Assembly: GCF_000372725.1 (NCBI RefSeq)
Contig: NW_005196094.1
Coordinates: 83,399 to 147,398 of the forward strand
Direction: 5' to 3'
DNA: 64,000 nt
From: Emiliania huxleyi CCMP1516
Lineage: Eukaryota > Haptophyta > Isochrysidales > Noelaerhabdaceae
Below are positions 51,453 through 63,566 of the stretch, piece by piece (the first letter of the stretch is position 1; each line of letters opens with the position of its first letter). The notes beneath the pieces were generated by a model. It searched no databases and was not told where the DNA came from. It saw nothing but the letters and a program-made list of their open reading frames with translations. The position numbers and the translations under genes are program-made.

Positions 51453-54197
51453 ATGGCCGCCACCCGGGGAGGGGCTCCCGAGTGGCGGTTCTTCCAGGTG
51501 TTTGGCGAGGAGCAGCCCGACGGCGCGGGCGTCGAGGACATTCAGGAAGGTCAGCCGCTCTACCGTTTGCACTCTACGGCCTCTCGCACCGAGCACCAGC
51601 CGTTGCCACCACGCCGCGCACGGCACTGATCCGCTCGTTCGCCCTCCGTCTCCCGCGCAGCGGATTTGCTTTCGGCGCTTGATTTTGACGAGACGGGGAA
51701 TTACCTCGCCACCGGGGACCGAGGCGGGCGGATTGTCGTTTTCGAGCGAGCCACGCCCGATGAGCAGCAGCTGACTCCAGACGACCAGCGGCCCTGCCCG
51801 GCCGCAGCGCTGCGGGCCAAAGAGAAGGCGCTCCCTCCCCGCTCGCGGCCTTGCTCGCTGCCCCCGGGCGAGCCGCTTGCCCCCTCTGCAGGCGCAGTAC
51901 CGCTTTCTGACTGAGTTTCAGTCGCACGAGCCGGAGTTTGACTTTCTCAAGGTGCTGCGCTCGCTCGCCGCCCCGAGGGCGAGGCCTCGCCTGACCGCCT
52001 CCCGCCCCGTCCCAGTCGCTCGAGATCGAGGAGAAGATCAACTCGATGCGGTGGTGCAAGGGGACCATGGGGTGTGCAACGCCTCTGACACCACTCCCCT
52101 CGCCACTCCCCTCGCCGCTCCCGGCCACACAAGACCAGCCTCCGCTGCTACCCCCTAACCCTCCCGCGCTACCCACGGCGGCGCACGCGGAAGACGACCC
52201 GACCCCTCCCTGCCCCTCCCCCCCCCCCCCCAAGGTGCAAGATGCTCTTGTCGACGAACGACAAGACCATCAAGCTCTGGAAGGTGAGGGGGCCGCTATA
52301 TTATCTTATCTTATCTTATCTTATCTTAGACAAGACCATCAGGCTCTGGAAGGCGAGGGGGCCGCTGGCGGCCTCTCACTCCTCGCCCCACACTCTTGCG
52401 CACTCGGGGAGGACTCTCAAGCACTCCAAGAGCACTCTGGCGCACTCGAAGAGCACTCTGGCGCACTCGGGGAGGGGGTAGGGGGGGAGGGGGAAGGGGG
52501 CGAGGCGAGGGGCACGACACGGGCGGGAGGAAGGCAAAGAGGGCGAGAGAGGGGCGGGTGGAGCATCCCACACGACCTCCTCCCCCGCGAGCCTCTCCCA
52601 CCACCGCCCCACCCCACCACCGCCCCACCCCACGCCCGCCCCACCCCACGCCCGCCGCACCCATCCGCACTCGCCTGCGCACTCGCTTCGTGCGCAGGTG
52701 TACGGCAAAAAGATCAAGACCGTGTCAAACATGAACATCGAGCCGCGCAACGGGTGCGCGGGCGGCCCTGCCGCGGTGATGCGGGGCAGGGGCCTCCGCC
52801 TCCCATTGATGGCGACCTGCGAGCGCGTCGTCACGGTGAGCAGAGGGGTGGGCCAACCTCCCGCCGCCTCTCCCCCTCCCCCCACGCGGCACCGCACTGG
52901 ATGCAGGCGACGCCGAAGCGAACCTTTGCGAACGCGCACGCGTACCACATAAACTCGGTGAGCGCCCGCCCCCGCAGGCCTCCCTGCCGCCGCCCCTCGA
53001 CGCGGCTCCCCTCTCCGCCGCAGGTGGCGCTCTGCTCCGACGGCGAGTCTTTCCTCTCCTGCGACGACTTGCGGCGCCGCGCGCACGGCTGCGATGCAAA
53101 GGGCCACCAGCTCGGGCTCTGAGCACGCTATGCTTCTGCCTCTAGGCTCAACCTGTGGAACTTGCGAGACGCTAAGTGCCGCTCCGCCCACTCCTCCTCT
53201 CCCCGTCTCTCGCCCCCCCTCGGGCCGATCCGAGCGTCACTCCCGCCGCCACCGTGCAGGTGCTGCTTCAACATAGTCGACGTCAAGCCGGCAAACATGG
53301 AGGCGCTCTCCAAGGTCCTCACGTCGGCCGACTTCCACCCGATCGACTGCCACACCTTCCTCTACTCCTCCTCTCGCGGCTGCGTCCGCCTCGGCGACAT
53401 GCGCGCCGCCGCCCTCTGCGACGCCAGCGCAAAGTCGTTCGAGGCGTCGCGAGACACTTCCGAGACACTTCCTCGAGACGCTTCCTCGAGATGCTTCCGA
53501 GACACTTCCGAGGGAGGCTCTCCCGAGCCACTCTCTCGCAGTGGCACGCGGAGCCCTTCGAGGCGCGTCCGGCGCTCGAGAGGAGCCCTCCTCCGCTGTT
53601 CCTCCGCCGTAGGAGCCGGAGGACCCGGCCACCAAGTCCTTCTTCTCGGAGATCACCTCCTCCATCGCCTCCGCGCGCTTCTCTCGAGACGGGCGCAACA
53701 TCGTCACGTGCGGGACCCACGCCTCGCCCTCGCCCCCCCCCCCCTTTTCAGGCGGAAGGGTCCGACCCCCCCCGCACGTCTCCCCTCGCTGCAGGCGCGA
53801 CTACCTCTCCGTGCGCATCTGGGATGTGCGGGTAGAGACGCGGCCGCTCAAGACGATAGCGATGCACGAGCACTTGCGGCCGAAGCTGTGCGACCTCTAC
53901 GAGAAGGACTGCATCTTCGACAAGTTCGAGTGCTGCTTCAACCACAATGCGACGCACGTCCTCACCGGCTCGTACCAGAACCGCTTCCACCTCCTCTCCG
54001 CCGACGGCTCCACGCCGGACCTCGCGCTCGAGGCGTCGCAGACTCCGTACCGGAGGGCGAGCGCGCCGCCGCTGTACTCGGCCGCCGATCTGCCGCCCGA
54101 CTTTTCGCGGCGCGTCCTGCACACGGCCTTTCACCCGCAGCATAACGTCGCCGCCATCGCCGCGACCTCCACTCTCTACATCATGAACGGTACGTAG
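51453..54197 (+). CDS. PP2A regulatory subunit B55 (PR55) WD40 protein
   Basis: ATG 51453 ([20 protein letters not shown]). Exons placed: 51453-51549, one from 51661, and 51892-51951; later ones are recognised by content. Spliced blocks follow B55 closely: [210 protein letters not shown] and [11 protein letters not shown]. The protein is a seven-bladed WD40 scaffold that selects substrates for PP2A. Introns hold minisatellites. An exon end is duplicated at 52260-52367. It is convergent with DXR. Confidence 0.9.
52290..52328 (+). repeat. Duplicated exon end with (TTATC)n in PP2A intron
   Basis: GACAAGACCATCAAGCTCTG plus donor at 52260-52297 recurs at 52329-52366 with an A-to-G change in the coding part and GT-to-GC at the donor. 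Between them is TTATC repeated about six times. Confidence 0.9.
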
Positions 54198-54814
54198 CTC
54201 GTCCAGCCTAGGCCTCGGGAGCTTGTCGCTCACGGGGCCCGAGGCAGCATAATGAGATTGGCCGCGAGCGGGGCCGCGGGACGAGGACGGGTCGGCGCCG
54301 CCGTGACGACCCGTCCCCCTCTTTCCACCCGCCCTGCGCTTCGCTGTGGCCCGAGAGCTCTCGCGCGAGCGACGACCTCGCATGTGTGCGGCGCTCGGAA
54401 GTCGGATGATTACAAGAGCGACACGCGCGCGTGTGTGCGCCTCTCTCTCGTCCCCTACCATGTTATGTGTGTGTACAGCCGCCGGTGTAAAACACGCGTG
54501 TCTTGTATCTCTCCCCACTCCGGGCGCGATTATTTATGATAAACGACGATGTGTCAAACTGTCATGTGACCCGCATAGTGTGCGCAGACCGCAGTTAAAA
54601 AAAACTGAAATGCCCGCCGGCGCCGCGGCGGGGCGGCGCGCTCTCTTATTCATAGTTGTTCATACCGCGGATTGTGCCGGCCGCAATCGTCTCCACGCCC
54701 CAATCAAGAGGCCACCCGTACATGAGACGAATGCACGAATCTGCAATCTCGGCAATCCCTGTCGCCGAGAACATAGATGGCGCCCCAAGCGCGGGCTGAG
54801 AGCTGGGCGCCGGT
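54198..54814. other. 3' region between convergent PP2A B55 and DXR
   Basis: An A-run at 54596-54604 and AT-rich patches (54529-54545) may hold polyadenylation signals. No gene was recognised. Confidence 0.35.
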
Positions 54815-57652
54815 TCACAGCAAGACGGGCGCCTTTGCAAGGCGGGCTGCCTCCTCTACCACCTGCTGGCGTGCCCACTCGTCGGTGGCGATGATGTCCT
54901 CGAGGCTCGGGTCGAGCTTGAAGTCTCGCTCGTGCGCCGCCATCGTCTGCTCGATCACCTGGGGCGGCGGCAGAGCGCGCGTCAGGGGGGGCGGGGCTCG
55001 GCGGGGCGGGCCGGTGGCGCTTGGCGGGGCGTCGCCTTTGGAATGCCGAAGAAGTCGAACTCTCCCTCGCGGAAGAGCTCGTTGGCCTTCTCGTTCGCTG
55101 CGTTGAGGGCGCACGTCATCGAGCCTCCCTTGCGACCCGCCTGCGCCGGGGAGTGAGATGGTGGGGGAGGAGCGAGGGAGGGTGTGTGTGCGAGTGCGGA
55201 GGTACTAGGGGGCGGCGGGCGGGCGGCGGCGGGCAGCAGTCACCGCGTAGGCGAGCTCGATGCAGGGGTACTTGTCCGTGTCTGGCGCCTTGAAGGACAT
55301 GGAGCCGAGCTTGACGAGGTCGAACTTCTCGTCGATGCCTACAGCGGCGGCGTGAAGGCGGCGCGGGTGATGGCGGCATGGGAATGGCGGCAGGGCGGTG
55401 GCGGCCTGGGGTGGCTGCAGTGGCTTGGCGGCGGCGAGGTGTGGGGCGGCGGCGCCTCGGCCGTAGTCGACGTGGACGCGGTGGGGCCAGGACATGGCGT
55501 AGAGGATGGGGAGGCGCATGTCGGGCCAGCCGAGCTGCGCGATGACGGACGAGTCTGCCGTCTCGACGGCGGAGTGGATGATGGACTGCGGGTGGACCTG
55601 GCGGGGGAGGAGAGGAGGACGGGGAGGGGAGGCTCCACAAGGCTGCACAAAGCCTCGCGGGGCGGGCGGGAGGGAGGGGGCAGTGGGCCACCACGATGTC
55701 GATGTCGTCGTAGCCCGCGCCGAAGAGGTAGTGCGCCTCGATGACCTGCGCGCAGCGGCGGCGGGCTCGAATCCCCTCCGGCCCCCCCGCCCTCTCTCTC
55801 CACTCGGGTCCTCGCTCTCGCCTCGAGCCCCTTGTTCATCATCGTCGCAGAGTCGACGGTAATCTTGGCCCCTACAGGGGAGGGCGCTCTCTCCCTCGCA
55901 GCGTGCGGGCGAGAGGGCGGCGGCCGGGTGCTCTCTCGGCGCCCATGTCCCAGTTTGGGTGCGTCGTCGCCTTAGCCCTCACCACGTCCGGCTGCTCCGC
56001 GTTGAGCTTGCGGAGCTCGGCCGCGGAGAAGTCGCGGAAAGCGCCGCCCGACGCGGTGAGGATGACGCGGCGCAGCGCGCCTGTCGCCGCGGGGAGAGGG
56101 GGGGTGTGGCGGAGAGGGGGAGAGTGGCGCGTGGTGCTCTTCTGCTGCCCGAGCAGCCGCCGGCCGACCCGCGGGGGGGCGGGGCGCCGCGAGGGGGGAG
56201 GGGGCCGGGAGAGGGGGGTGAGGGGAGGCGCGCGCCCGGCGGGACGCCTTGCAAGCACTGGAAGATGGCCTACGGCGTGCCGCTCGTCACGCTCCCGTCC
56301 CCTCCGCACGGCGTGGGCGGCGGAGGGGAGCGGCGGAGGGGAGGTGCGGAGGGGAGGTGCGGAGGGGAGGGGCGGAGGGGAGGTGCGGAGGGGAGGGTGC
56401 GTGCCGAGTGCTCCGAGTCAGCGGGCGTCATCTTTGCGCCATGCTTCTTGAGCAGGGGAAGGATGGCTGGCCCGCCCGCGATGAGCGTCTCCTGCAGCGG
56501 TCCGGGCGAGGGTGGCTCTCGGCTGGCAGGGGCGAGGCGCGGCGAGAGGCGCGGCGAGGAGAGGAGAGGGGGGAGGGGTGCGGAGCTGGGCCCATCGCCG
56601 GGAGGGCCGTGACACTTCCTAGACACTTCCTAGACACTTCCATCGCAGGGAGGGCCGTGCGCGCTGCGGCGAGGCGGCCTGAGGCGGCGGCGGCGCCTTG
56701 GTCGCCAAGAAGTGTCTAGGAAGTGTCTAGGAAGTGTCTAGGAGGTGTCTAGGAGGTGTCTAGGAGGTGTCTAGGAAGTGTCTAGGAGGTGTCTAGGAGG
56801 TGTCTAGGAAGTGTCTAGGAAGTGTCTGGGCGGCGCCTTGTTCGCGAGGGCGATGGTGCGGCCGAGCTTGATCGCCTCGACCGTCGGCAGCAGCCCCGCG
56901 CACCCCACCACGCCCGTCACGACGGTGTCTGCGCCCGGTGCGGTCGCGACTGCAGTCTGCCCCTCGGGCCCTGCCACTATCTCGGGCACTGCAGCGCCGA
57001 GAGCGCGGATCCGATCGCGCAGCTCCTGAGCAGCCGGCCGAGGGCGGCTGAGCAGAGTGGCGCAAAGGTCTCGCGAGAGGGGCCGGCCTGGTGCCAGCCA
57101 AGGGGCCGGTGGCGGGGCGGCGGCGGCGGCGGCGGCGGTTCGGCGGTGGCTGCGGCGGTGGCTGCGGCGATGGTGGCGAGTGGCGGGCCGCTTCGCTGGC
57201 CTGCTCCTTGGAGGCGTCCGCGAGACCGACGACCTTGGGACGGAACTCGGCGACCTGTGGGCGTGTGGGCGGGACATCGGTAGAGCCGCAGCCTCGCGAG
57301 TGCGCAGCAGTGGATGCGGGTGTGAGGAGAGGAGCGCTGGCCGGGCCTGCTGCGCGAGGAGATCGACGTTGGAGCCGGCCGCGAGCGAGACCACCTCAAA
57401 GTAGTCGGGATACTCGCGCGCGATGTCCAGCGACTGCGTGCCGATCGATCCTGTCGAGCCGAGCAGCGCCACGTGCTTGCGCTGCAGCCCGCCGTCGAGC
57501 GCCCGCGAGAGGCCGTCGCGAAGGTCGTCGGCCGTGAGCACCGGCGACGCCGGGTCAAAGGACCCTACCATCCGCGCGGGCCCGGCCCGCACGGAGCTGG
57601 TGGTCCGCGACGAGCCTACCGTGACCGCGACCGAGACGGCGGAGAGCAGCAT
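54815..57652 (-). CDS. dxr: 1-deoxy-D-xylulose 5-phosphate reductoisomerase (plastid MEP pathway)
   Basis: Makes 2-C-methyl-erythritol 4-phosphate with NADPH, the committed step of plastid isoprenoid synthesis. Exons (minus): 57347-57652, 57201-57254, 56837-57025, 56405-56491, 56248-56269, 55943-56080, one from 55871, then further exons to the stop at 54815. Blocks: [20 protein letters not shown] (NADPH), [122 protein letters not shown], then [10 protein letters not shown]. All are DXR signatures. The N-terminus [15 protein letters not shown] resembles a signal peptide plus transit peptide. All six introns fixed here start with GC. Intron 3 carries an 11-bp minisatellite. Confidence 0.93.
56703..56827 (+). 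repeat. 11-bp minisatellite in DXR intron 3
   Basis: Eleven copies of A(A/G)GTGTCTAGG in a row. A few inverted units (CACTTCCTAGA) occur at 56611-56640 in the same intron. Confidence 0.95.
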
Positions 57653-58449
57653 GTGTGTTGGACTGGAGGTCGCGAGAGGCGTGAGGTCGGGCTTATGAAG
57701 CAGCGAGAAAAACGACTCTCGGTCCTGGGCTTGCAGTAAATGACTGCACTCCAAGTGCTCCAAGTGCCTCCCTCGCTTGTGTGTCGCTCGAGCGTGTCGT
57801 CGTCATCTGTCTCGCGTCCACCCATACCGCGTTGGTGTCCAGTCCGAGCCTTTTGTTCTTCACCTTCCTACGGGTCCGTTGGCCTCTTTGATTTGACTTG
57901 TGTGTGTCCCTCTGTTTCCATGCTTTGTTTCTTTTTTGCTGCCGGCCTCGCCACCATGCCACCCTCCCGGCCTCACCGCTGCCGCTAGCGCTCGCCGACG
58001 GATTCTGCTCTGTCTCTGTGATCTGTGATCTGTCTGTAAGGGTCCGCCCGCAGGCGCATTTTGTATACCGAGGCGGTGCCCGGTGCCGAACCTGTCGGAC
58101 CTTAAGACAGCATTGTAGATCCCTGGGCGAGGGTGGTGGAGAGGGCGGTCCGTCGGCGCTAAACCACATCCCGCCGAGCGAGGCGGGCAGGTTCCACGCG
58201 TTCCCGGACTGCCCCATTGGAGGTAGGCCGCTCATCTAGCCAATCAGCCTGAAGCGAGCGGCCTGGCCGTTGGAATGGCCGAGTTTGGTGTGGACTTGCT
58301 TGCGTCCTCGCATCGTTCGTGGTTACAAGCAGCGTTATGAATGAACACGTTATCATCCACGACACACGTTCGTCGGGAGGGGGGAGGTCTGTGACCTACC
58401 TAGTTGTCCGGCATGCGAGGGCATGCTCGGCCGTTCGGAGTCCCCCCTT
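57653..58449. other. 5' region of DXR with repeat R3
   Basis: Holds the probable DXR promoter, CTCCAAGTGCTCCAAGTG-type sequence at 57749-57766, and the R3 repeat. No gene was recognised. Confidence 0.35.
58015..58150 (+). repeat. Dispersed repeat R3, copy 3
   Basis: Strongly similar to 43965-44095, including GATCTGTGATCTGT and CTTAAGACAGCATTGTAGAT. Confidence 0.85.
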
Positions 58450-58959
58450 TCATGTCGACCTCTCGTCCTCATCATGCTGCTGGCTCGTCCCCTCTCCCTG
58501 GCTCATCGAATCGCTACGTTCATGCTCGAACCGCTCTCTCCTCGGCGGCCGGGGTGCCTCTTCCTCTGGCTGCTCTTCCTCTACGTCCATCACTGTAAAG
58601 TCGTCATTTGTTTGGCTATCGTCATTCTGGGGGCCCTCCTCGGATAGCCGCTCGCTCGGTCCTGGCTCTGTTGTGCGGTCGGGCATCTCTTCGTCGTCGC
58701 TCCCCGTGCCGTCGTCGCCGCCGGCTTGGCCGGTGGGGGGGTCCCTGGTTGCACCCCCGCTGTGCCCGAGAAGCACTGTTGTGCCGCGCGGTCGAGGGTC
58801 CGTTGTGGCACTTGCCTCTCGCGCCCGTGCCGAAACCGCAGTAGGCTGAGGTGCCCGATCTGGTAGGCCTTTGTGCCTTTGAGGGCTCGCGGGCCCCTCT
58901 CGGCACCCCCTTGTCGGCCCTCGGCTTGCGTGACTTTGGGGCGTCTCCTCGTTGCTGCC

Positions 58960-59400
58960 CCTCTCTACGCCGCTCATCTCGTACGCCGATGAGCTCTCGC
59001 GCCATGGCTGCGAGGCTGTCCCCGTGGCACAGCCTCCCCTCTCAACACGAGGGCGAGCATCCGAGCCGCACCACCTTGGCGTTGCCGCGGCCGTTCAGCG
59101 CTGCCCGCATCGCCACGACGGCGTCGTTCCCCGTCCTAGCTTCGTCGGAGCGTCGAGGGGCGATCTCTCCTGCGAGAAGGGCTGCCCGTTGGCCTGTCGG
59201 ATGAGCGCTGGCGTGGATCTAGTGTCCCGCGCACGGCCGAGGCGGGAACGGTGCGCAGCAGGAGCCACGTGTCGAATGCCTCGCATACCTGGTCGCGCAG
59301 CGCCTCGTCGGTGCCTCTCTTCCCCATGGGGAATGGGTTGCCGAGCCCGGTGCCTCTCATGATGTTGACTGGCAAGGGGCGCGGGACTCTGTCCGCTCCC
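58960..59400 (-). pseudogene. DUF4326-like domain, frame-broken
   Basis: The first part reads PLPVNIMRGTGLGNPFPMGK, RGTDEALRDQVCEAFDTWLL. In another frame the rest follows: AVVAMRAALNGRGNAKVVRL, GCSPSC, an in-frame TGA, then RLCHGDSLAAMARELIG. The GLGNPF...G...R..V..AF..WL and later CHGD pattern fits DUF4326 (nucleoside-hydrolase-associated small domain of unknown function; name from memory). One frameshift and one stop mean this copy is broken. Confidence 0.55.
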
Positions 59401-60227
59401 GTGTCGCGCGTCTCCGCTCGTCGGCTTCCAGCGACGACCACCCTGATCGAAGGCTCGGCATCCCCCTGTCCGCCGCTGGGTGCGCCCCCGCTCGTGTCGC
59501 GCCTCGGGCTGGTGGTCCTCGGTGGGGGGCTTGGCTGCTTCGCCTGGCGTGTGTCGCTGCTGCTTCCAGCCCTCGACCCCCCCATGCGACGGTCCCACTC
59601 CTCTCCTGCCCCCTCGTCGTCGGTAGGCTCCTCCTCTGGCACCGGCTGTGAGCGGTCGTCGCCGTCGTCGTCGTCTACGTCGTCGTCATCGTCTCCGTCC
59701 TGTTCCCCAGTGGGCCAGCGGCGCCGCCCCTCCACGCGGGCGCGTTCGTCTTGCGCCATTCGATGGCCGTCCACGTAATCGTCTTTGAGGCCTTCCTGGC
59801 TGCGTTGGTCGCCTCGCGCACCGCCACCTGCATCGCAGAGAAGGCGCTCGCCGTCGCGCCCACCTCGCGTGGGGGGTGGTACATAGCCCGTTGCCGCCAT
59901 TCTCGCCCTCGTGGCCGCCCGTTCGCGTTGTGTAGGGGCAGGGTGGGCTCCCGACGCCGCCGCCCTGAACCGCCGCCACTGTTCGACGCTGGGTAGGTTC
60001 TTGCCCGCCGTGTTGAGCGCCGCGGCGACGTCGAGCGCCTGTTTGACTGCTCCCTTGTAGGCGCTGCTGCCGCCACCCTCGGGTCGCTCGATGATGTCGT
60101 ACAGCATCTCTAGGCTGTGGACGAGCTCTCCGGCCAGCTCGCGTCCCCTGGGTGCCCTCCAGACCTCTGCGAGCGCTACCATGGACGCTCTGCCGGCGTC
60201 GTCCTTGTAGTCGAGGAGCCCGAGCTG

Positions 60228-60930
60228 TCACGCGCCCCCGTGTTCCCACGGCCACGCGTGCGGCAGCTCCTCCGGCATGTGGACGATGAGGTTGCCGACG
60301 TCGTGCCCCGCGCTCGTGATGGCTTCGCGGATGATGAACCGTTCGAGCCCTTGTTGCACGAGCCCGCGTAGCTTGCGCTGTCCGCCTGCCCAGCTGACCG
60401 TTCCGTCTCTCCTCTGTGGTCCGTATGCGATCAGAGACGCCTCCCGAGCCAGCTTGCCGTCGTATGGGTCTTTCACTCTGCGCCCGAGGTAGGCCTTGGC
60501 GACGACGTCGGCGTAGTGGTTCGGGAAGACGCCGCAGTGTGCGCACACCCATTGGATGACTAGGTCTCCGCCCGCCCGTCGCCACCTGGCCGCCCTGAGG
60601 CTGATTCGTTCGAGCAGGGCTGGGCGGTGATGTTTGTACAGGTGCCAGGCGCTCCCTGTCTGTTCCGCCGTCTGGACTGCTTCGATGGCGGGGTTGCAGT
60701 CGCTGAGGATGAGCAGCCTGGGGGCCTCTGTGCCCCGTGGGCTGGCCTCTGCCCTGAGCATGCAGCTCGGCGTCGGCGATGCTGCTGCCTGGCGGTAGCG
60801 CCCCTCCGTATGCTGTTGGTGTGCCGTCGTCGCCGACCCCGTGCCACACTCCCCATGCGGCGAGGCCTTCCCCGGCCTCTCCGCGCGGGGCAAAGCTGCC
60901 GTCGGTGGCGCATGCGTCGGTGAAGTCGAT
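60228..60930 (-). pseudogene. Non-LTR-type RNase H domain, frameshifted
   Basis: CATDGSFAPRGEAGEGLAAW and SSIADAELHA (first Asp and Glu) are in one frame. RLLILSDCNPAIEAVQTAEQ (Asp) and WVCAHCGVFPNHYADVVAKA (His and Asp) follow in another; the switch is at about 60750. The last block matches the W.p.H.G..gN..AD..Ak motif of RNase H in non-LTR retrotransposons. It is not the same sequence as the RNase H ORF at 42362. Confidence 0.65.
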
Positions 60931-62810
60931 CGTGTCGTGGAGCGTGAGACTCATCCGCGCCATGGTCGCCGTCACGCCTGCGTTCATGGTCTTGGCTTCC
61001 CGCCACTCGAGTCGCACGGCGGCGTCGCCCTCGGCGCGCCACGCTCTGCCCTTGCCCTCGCACGCAGACGCAAAGTCCGCCAGTGCATCCCTTCCGTCGG
61101 GTGGCATCGTTGTGTCGTACGACGTCTTAGGTGCGGTCGCGTCGCCCGAGGCGGGGCGGCCTCGCTGTCTAGCTGCAATACTTGTTGAGAGGCGTCCCGC
61201 CGCAAAGCTCGTGGTGATATCGGGCCTCCGTGTCGCCATCGGCGTCGGAGTCGGCGTACTGGATGGTTCTGTCGTCGGCGCCGTGCATGCCGAGGGCGCG
61301 TGCGCCTAGCCCCGTGGAGAAGTCGACGCTTCCTGCCCGAGCGAACAGGAGCGCCTCTCCGGTTGCGCCGGCTGCTGCCGTTTGCGAGCCCCCCCTCGTA
61401 TGCGGCGCTCGCGCCGTCCTTGAGTGCCGTGGCCTGTACGCAGACTGCTACCCCTTTCGCCTGGGCCGCGTGCCTCGCCGCGACTGCCGGCTCCTTTGTG
61501 AGGCTCAGCCCTGCTGATCGTCGGCGCCGCCCTTCCGCGATGTCCTGTGCGTGTTGCTTGACTCCGCCCTGGTGCCGCCTCGCTGGTATGCCCTTCGCGA
61601 GGGCTGTGCGGGCGGCTTGCTGGGGCAGTTCGCGGAATAGCACTCGCTGCCATCCTCTCCGGAGATTCGCCCAGTTGGACCCTGGCGTCCAGGCGGACTC
61701 GAGGTGGAAGCTCCGGCGGTAGAGGCGGACGACTGGATTGTCGCCACCGTTTTTTTACCGTCAGAACGGTATCAGGCCCACCCCCAGACTGTGGGTCTAT
61801 CGGCGGCCTCGTCCAGAGCTGATCTGGCGGGGGAGCTTCTCCGTACGAGCCACTCGCCCGCGTCCTCCGCTGTGGCTTCATCTGGCGGGGCCAGGGAGGG
61901 GATTCTCCTCCTCTCATCTCCTGGCGGCCAGCGTTCGTCTGCTGGCTGGTTGTGGTCTGGGGCCCCGAGCGGGCCCGTCGTCTCGTCGATGGGCTCGCTC
62001 CCTGGCCCCGAGCCGAGGCCCAGCCCGCCTGGCGAGGGCGGCGGCGGCGGAGCTGCCTCACCTCCCGGCCGGACGTGCCCGAGAAAGACTCGCTGTGACG
62101 ACATATCGGCGTCCGTTTTAGCGCTTCGTTGGCCGCCCGGTCCCTTCGTTGCGGCGTCGCGCTCATGTGGAATGGGTGCACCCCTCTCTCTCGCGCGCGC
62201 GCCCCATGTGGATGTGCTCCTCTGCATCGGCTCGTCGGGCTGCGGTGCTGCTCCATGACGAGAGGTGCCGTTGCCAGTGCTTGAGCACGCACTCTGCCTC
62301 CTGCCACGTCGCGTGATGGTGATATCTCTCTGTCTCTCTCTTTGTTTACACGTAATGCCGTATTGCGGGTTCTTGAGATCTTGTGCAGCACGCGATCCCA
62401 TTTTGCGCTGTGCGTCTCTCACTCCATTCACACAGGCAACGGCACAGATGCACTCTCCTTTCACTTACTTCACCGACACTCGATCCGCGCGGGGGAGCTC
62501 TGAGCTGGGACGGACTATCCGACCTCTGGCCTCCAGACACACTGCGGCCGTCTGCTCCACGTCGCACTACAAGTCTGCGAGGGCATGAACTGACGCGTTC
62601 AGCGCTCGGGGGACTGCCGCATCCCATGAGGCGTGGGCGGTGCACGCCCCCGCGCCCTGGGACTACGGGCATACATGACAAAGCGCGGACAGCGGAGCCT
62701 CGGCCGGCACCGCGAGGGTAAGTCGCGGCGCCGGCCGCTCCGCTGGCGCTCAGGCGCGGCGGCGCAGCTTGCGCTCATTGCCTTCGGCCGCTGCAACGGC
62801 GCCGGTCCGC

Positions 62811-63491
62811 CTACGTGCGGAGCCGCCGAGTGAGCAGACGGCAGGGACGAATCTCCCGCCGGTGGCAGAGCTGCTGGCGCGCCGTGTGCTGCGCGGCGAC
62901 GGCGCGGCCGGAGCCTGGATGAGGCGCCGCTTGCGCGTCGCGACGGCCTGTCCAGAGCAGAGGCGGGTCGTCAAGCAGCTGAGGCGCCGGAGGGGGAGGG
63001 CGGGCGAGTCGCGCCTCCGGGGGAGGAAGCATCGCCTCGAGCGGCGGCGTCGCTTGCGCAGGCGCCGGCGTCGCCCACACTTGCGCGGCCGACTCCTCGA
63101 CGGGGGCCGCAGCCTTCTCGAACGGAGCCGCAGCCTCGCCGCGCGCGGAGCCGTCCGGCGTGGGCACCGCCTCGGCCTCGGCCTTGCACTGCGCGCGCGT
63201 CTCTGCAGCCGCAGCCTCGCGGGCAGCCGAGATCTGAGGGGCGCACGAGCGGGCTCAGTGCTCTCTACCCACATCTCCCCACATCTCCCCATACCTCACG
63301 AGCGGGCTCAGTGCGCGCCGCGTCTCGAGTGCGGGGGCGGGCGGCTGGCAGGGCGGCGCACCGCTTCCGCCATCGCCAAGCCCTGCGCGGCGAGGCGGGC
63401 GCGCAGCATCTCGTTCTCGTCGCGCAGCGCCTCCACCTCGGCGAGGAGCTGCTGCTGCTGCTGCGGCTGCGGCTGTGGCTGCTGCTGCGAT

Positions 63492-63566
<75 letters not shown>

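Larger units (their letters stand above)
58450..62400 (-). mobile_element. Decayed retroelement
   Basis: Minus-strand frames from ~62400 down to 58450 stay unusually long but switch phase repeatedly. Identified parts in order are a Lys/Arg-rich N-terminal region, an RNase H-like domain (60230-60930) and a DUF4326-like domain (58960-59400). No reverse-transcriptase YADD motif was found, so the RT part is missing, outside, or too decayed to see. Tandem acidic tracts (Asp-rich at ~59640-59700) are present. Confidence 0.55.
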
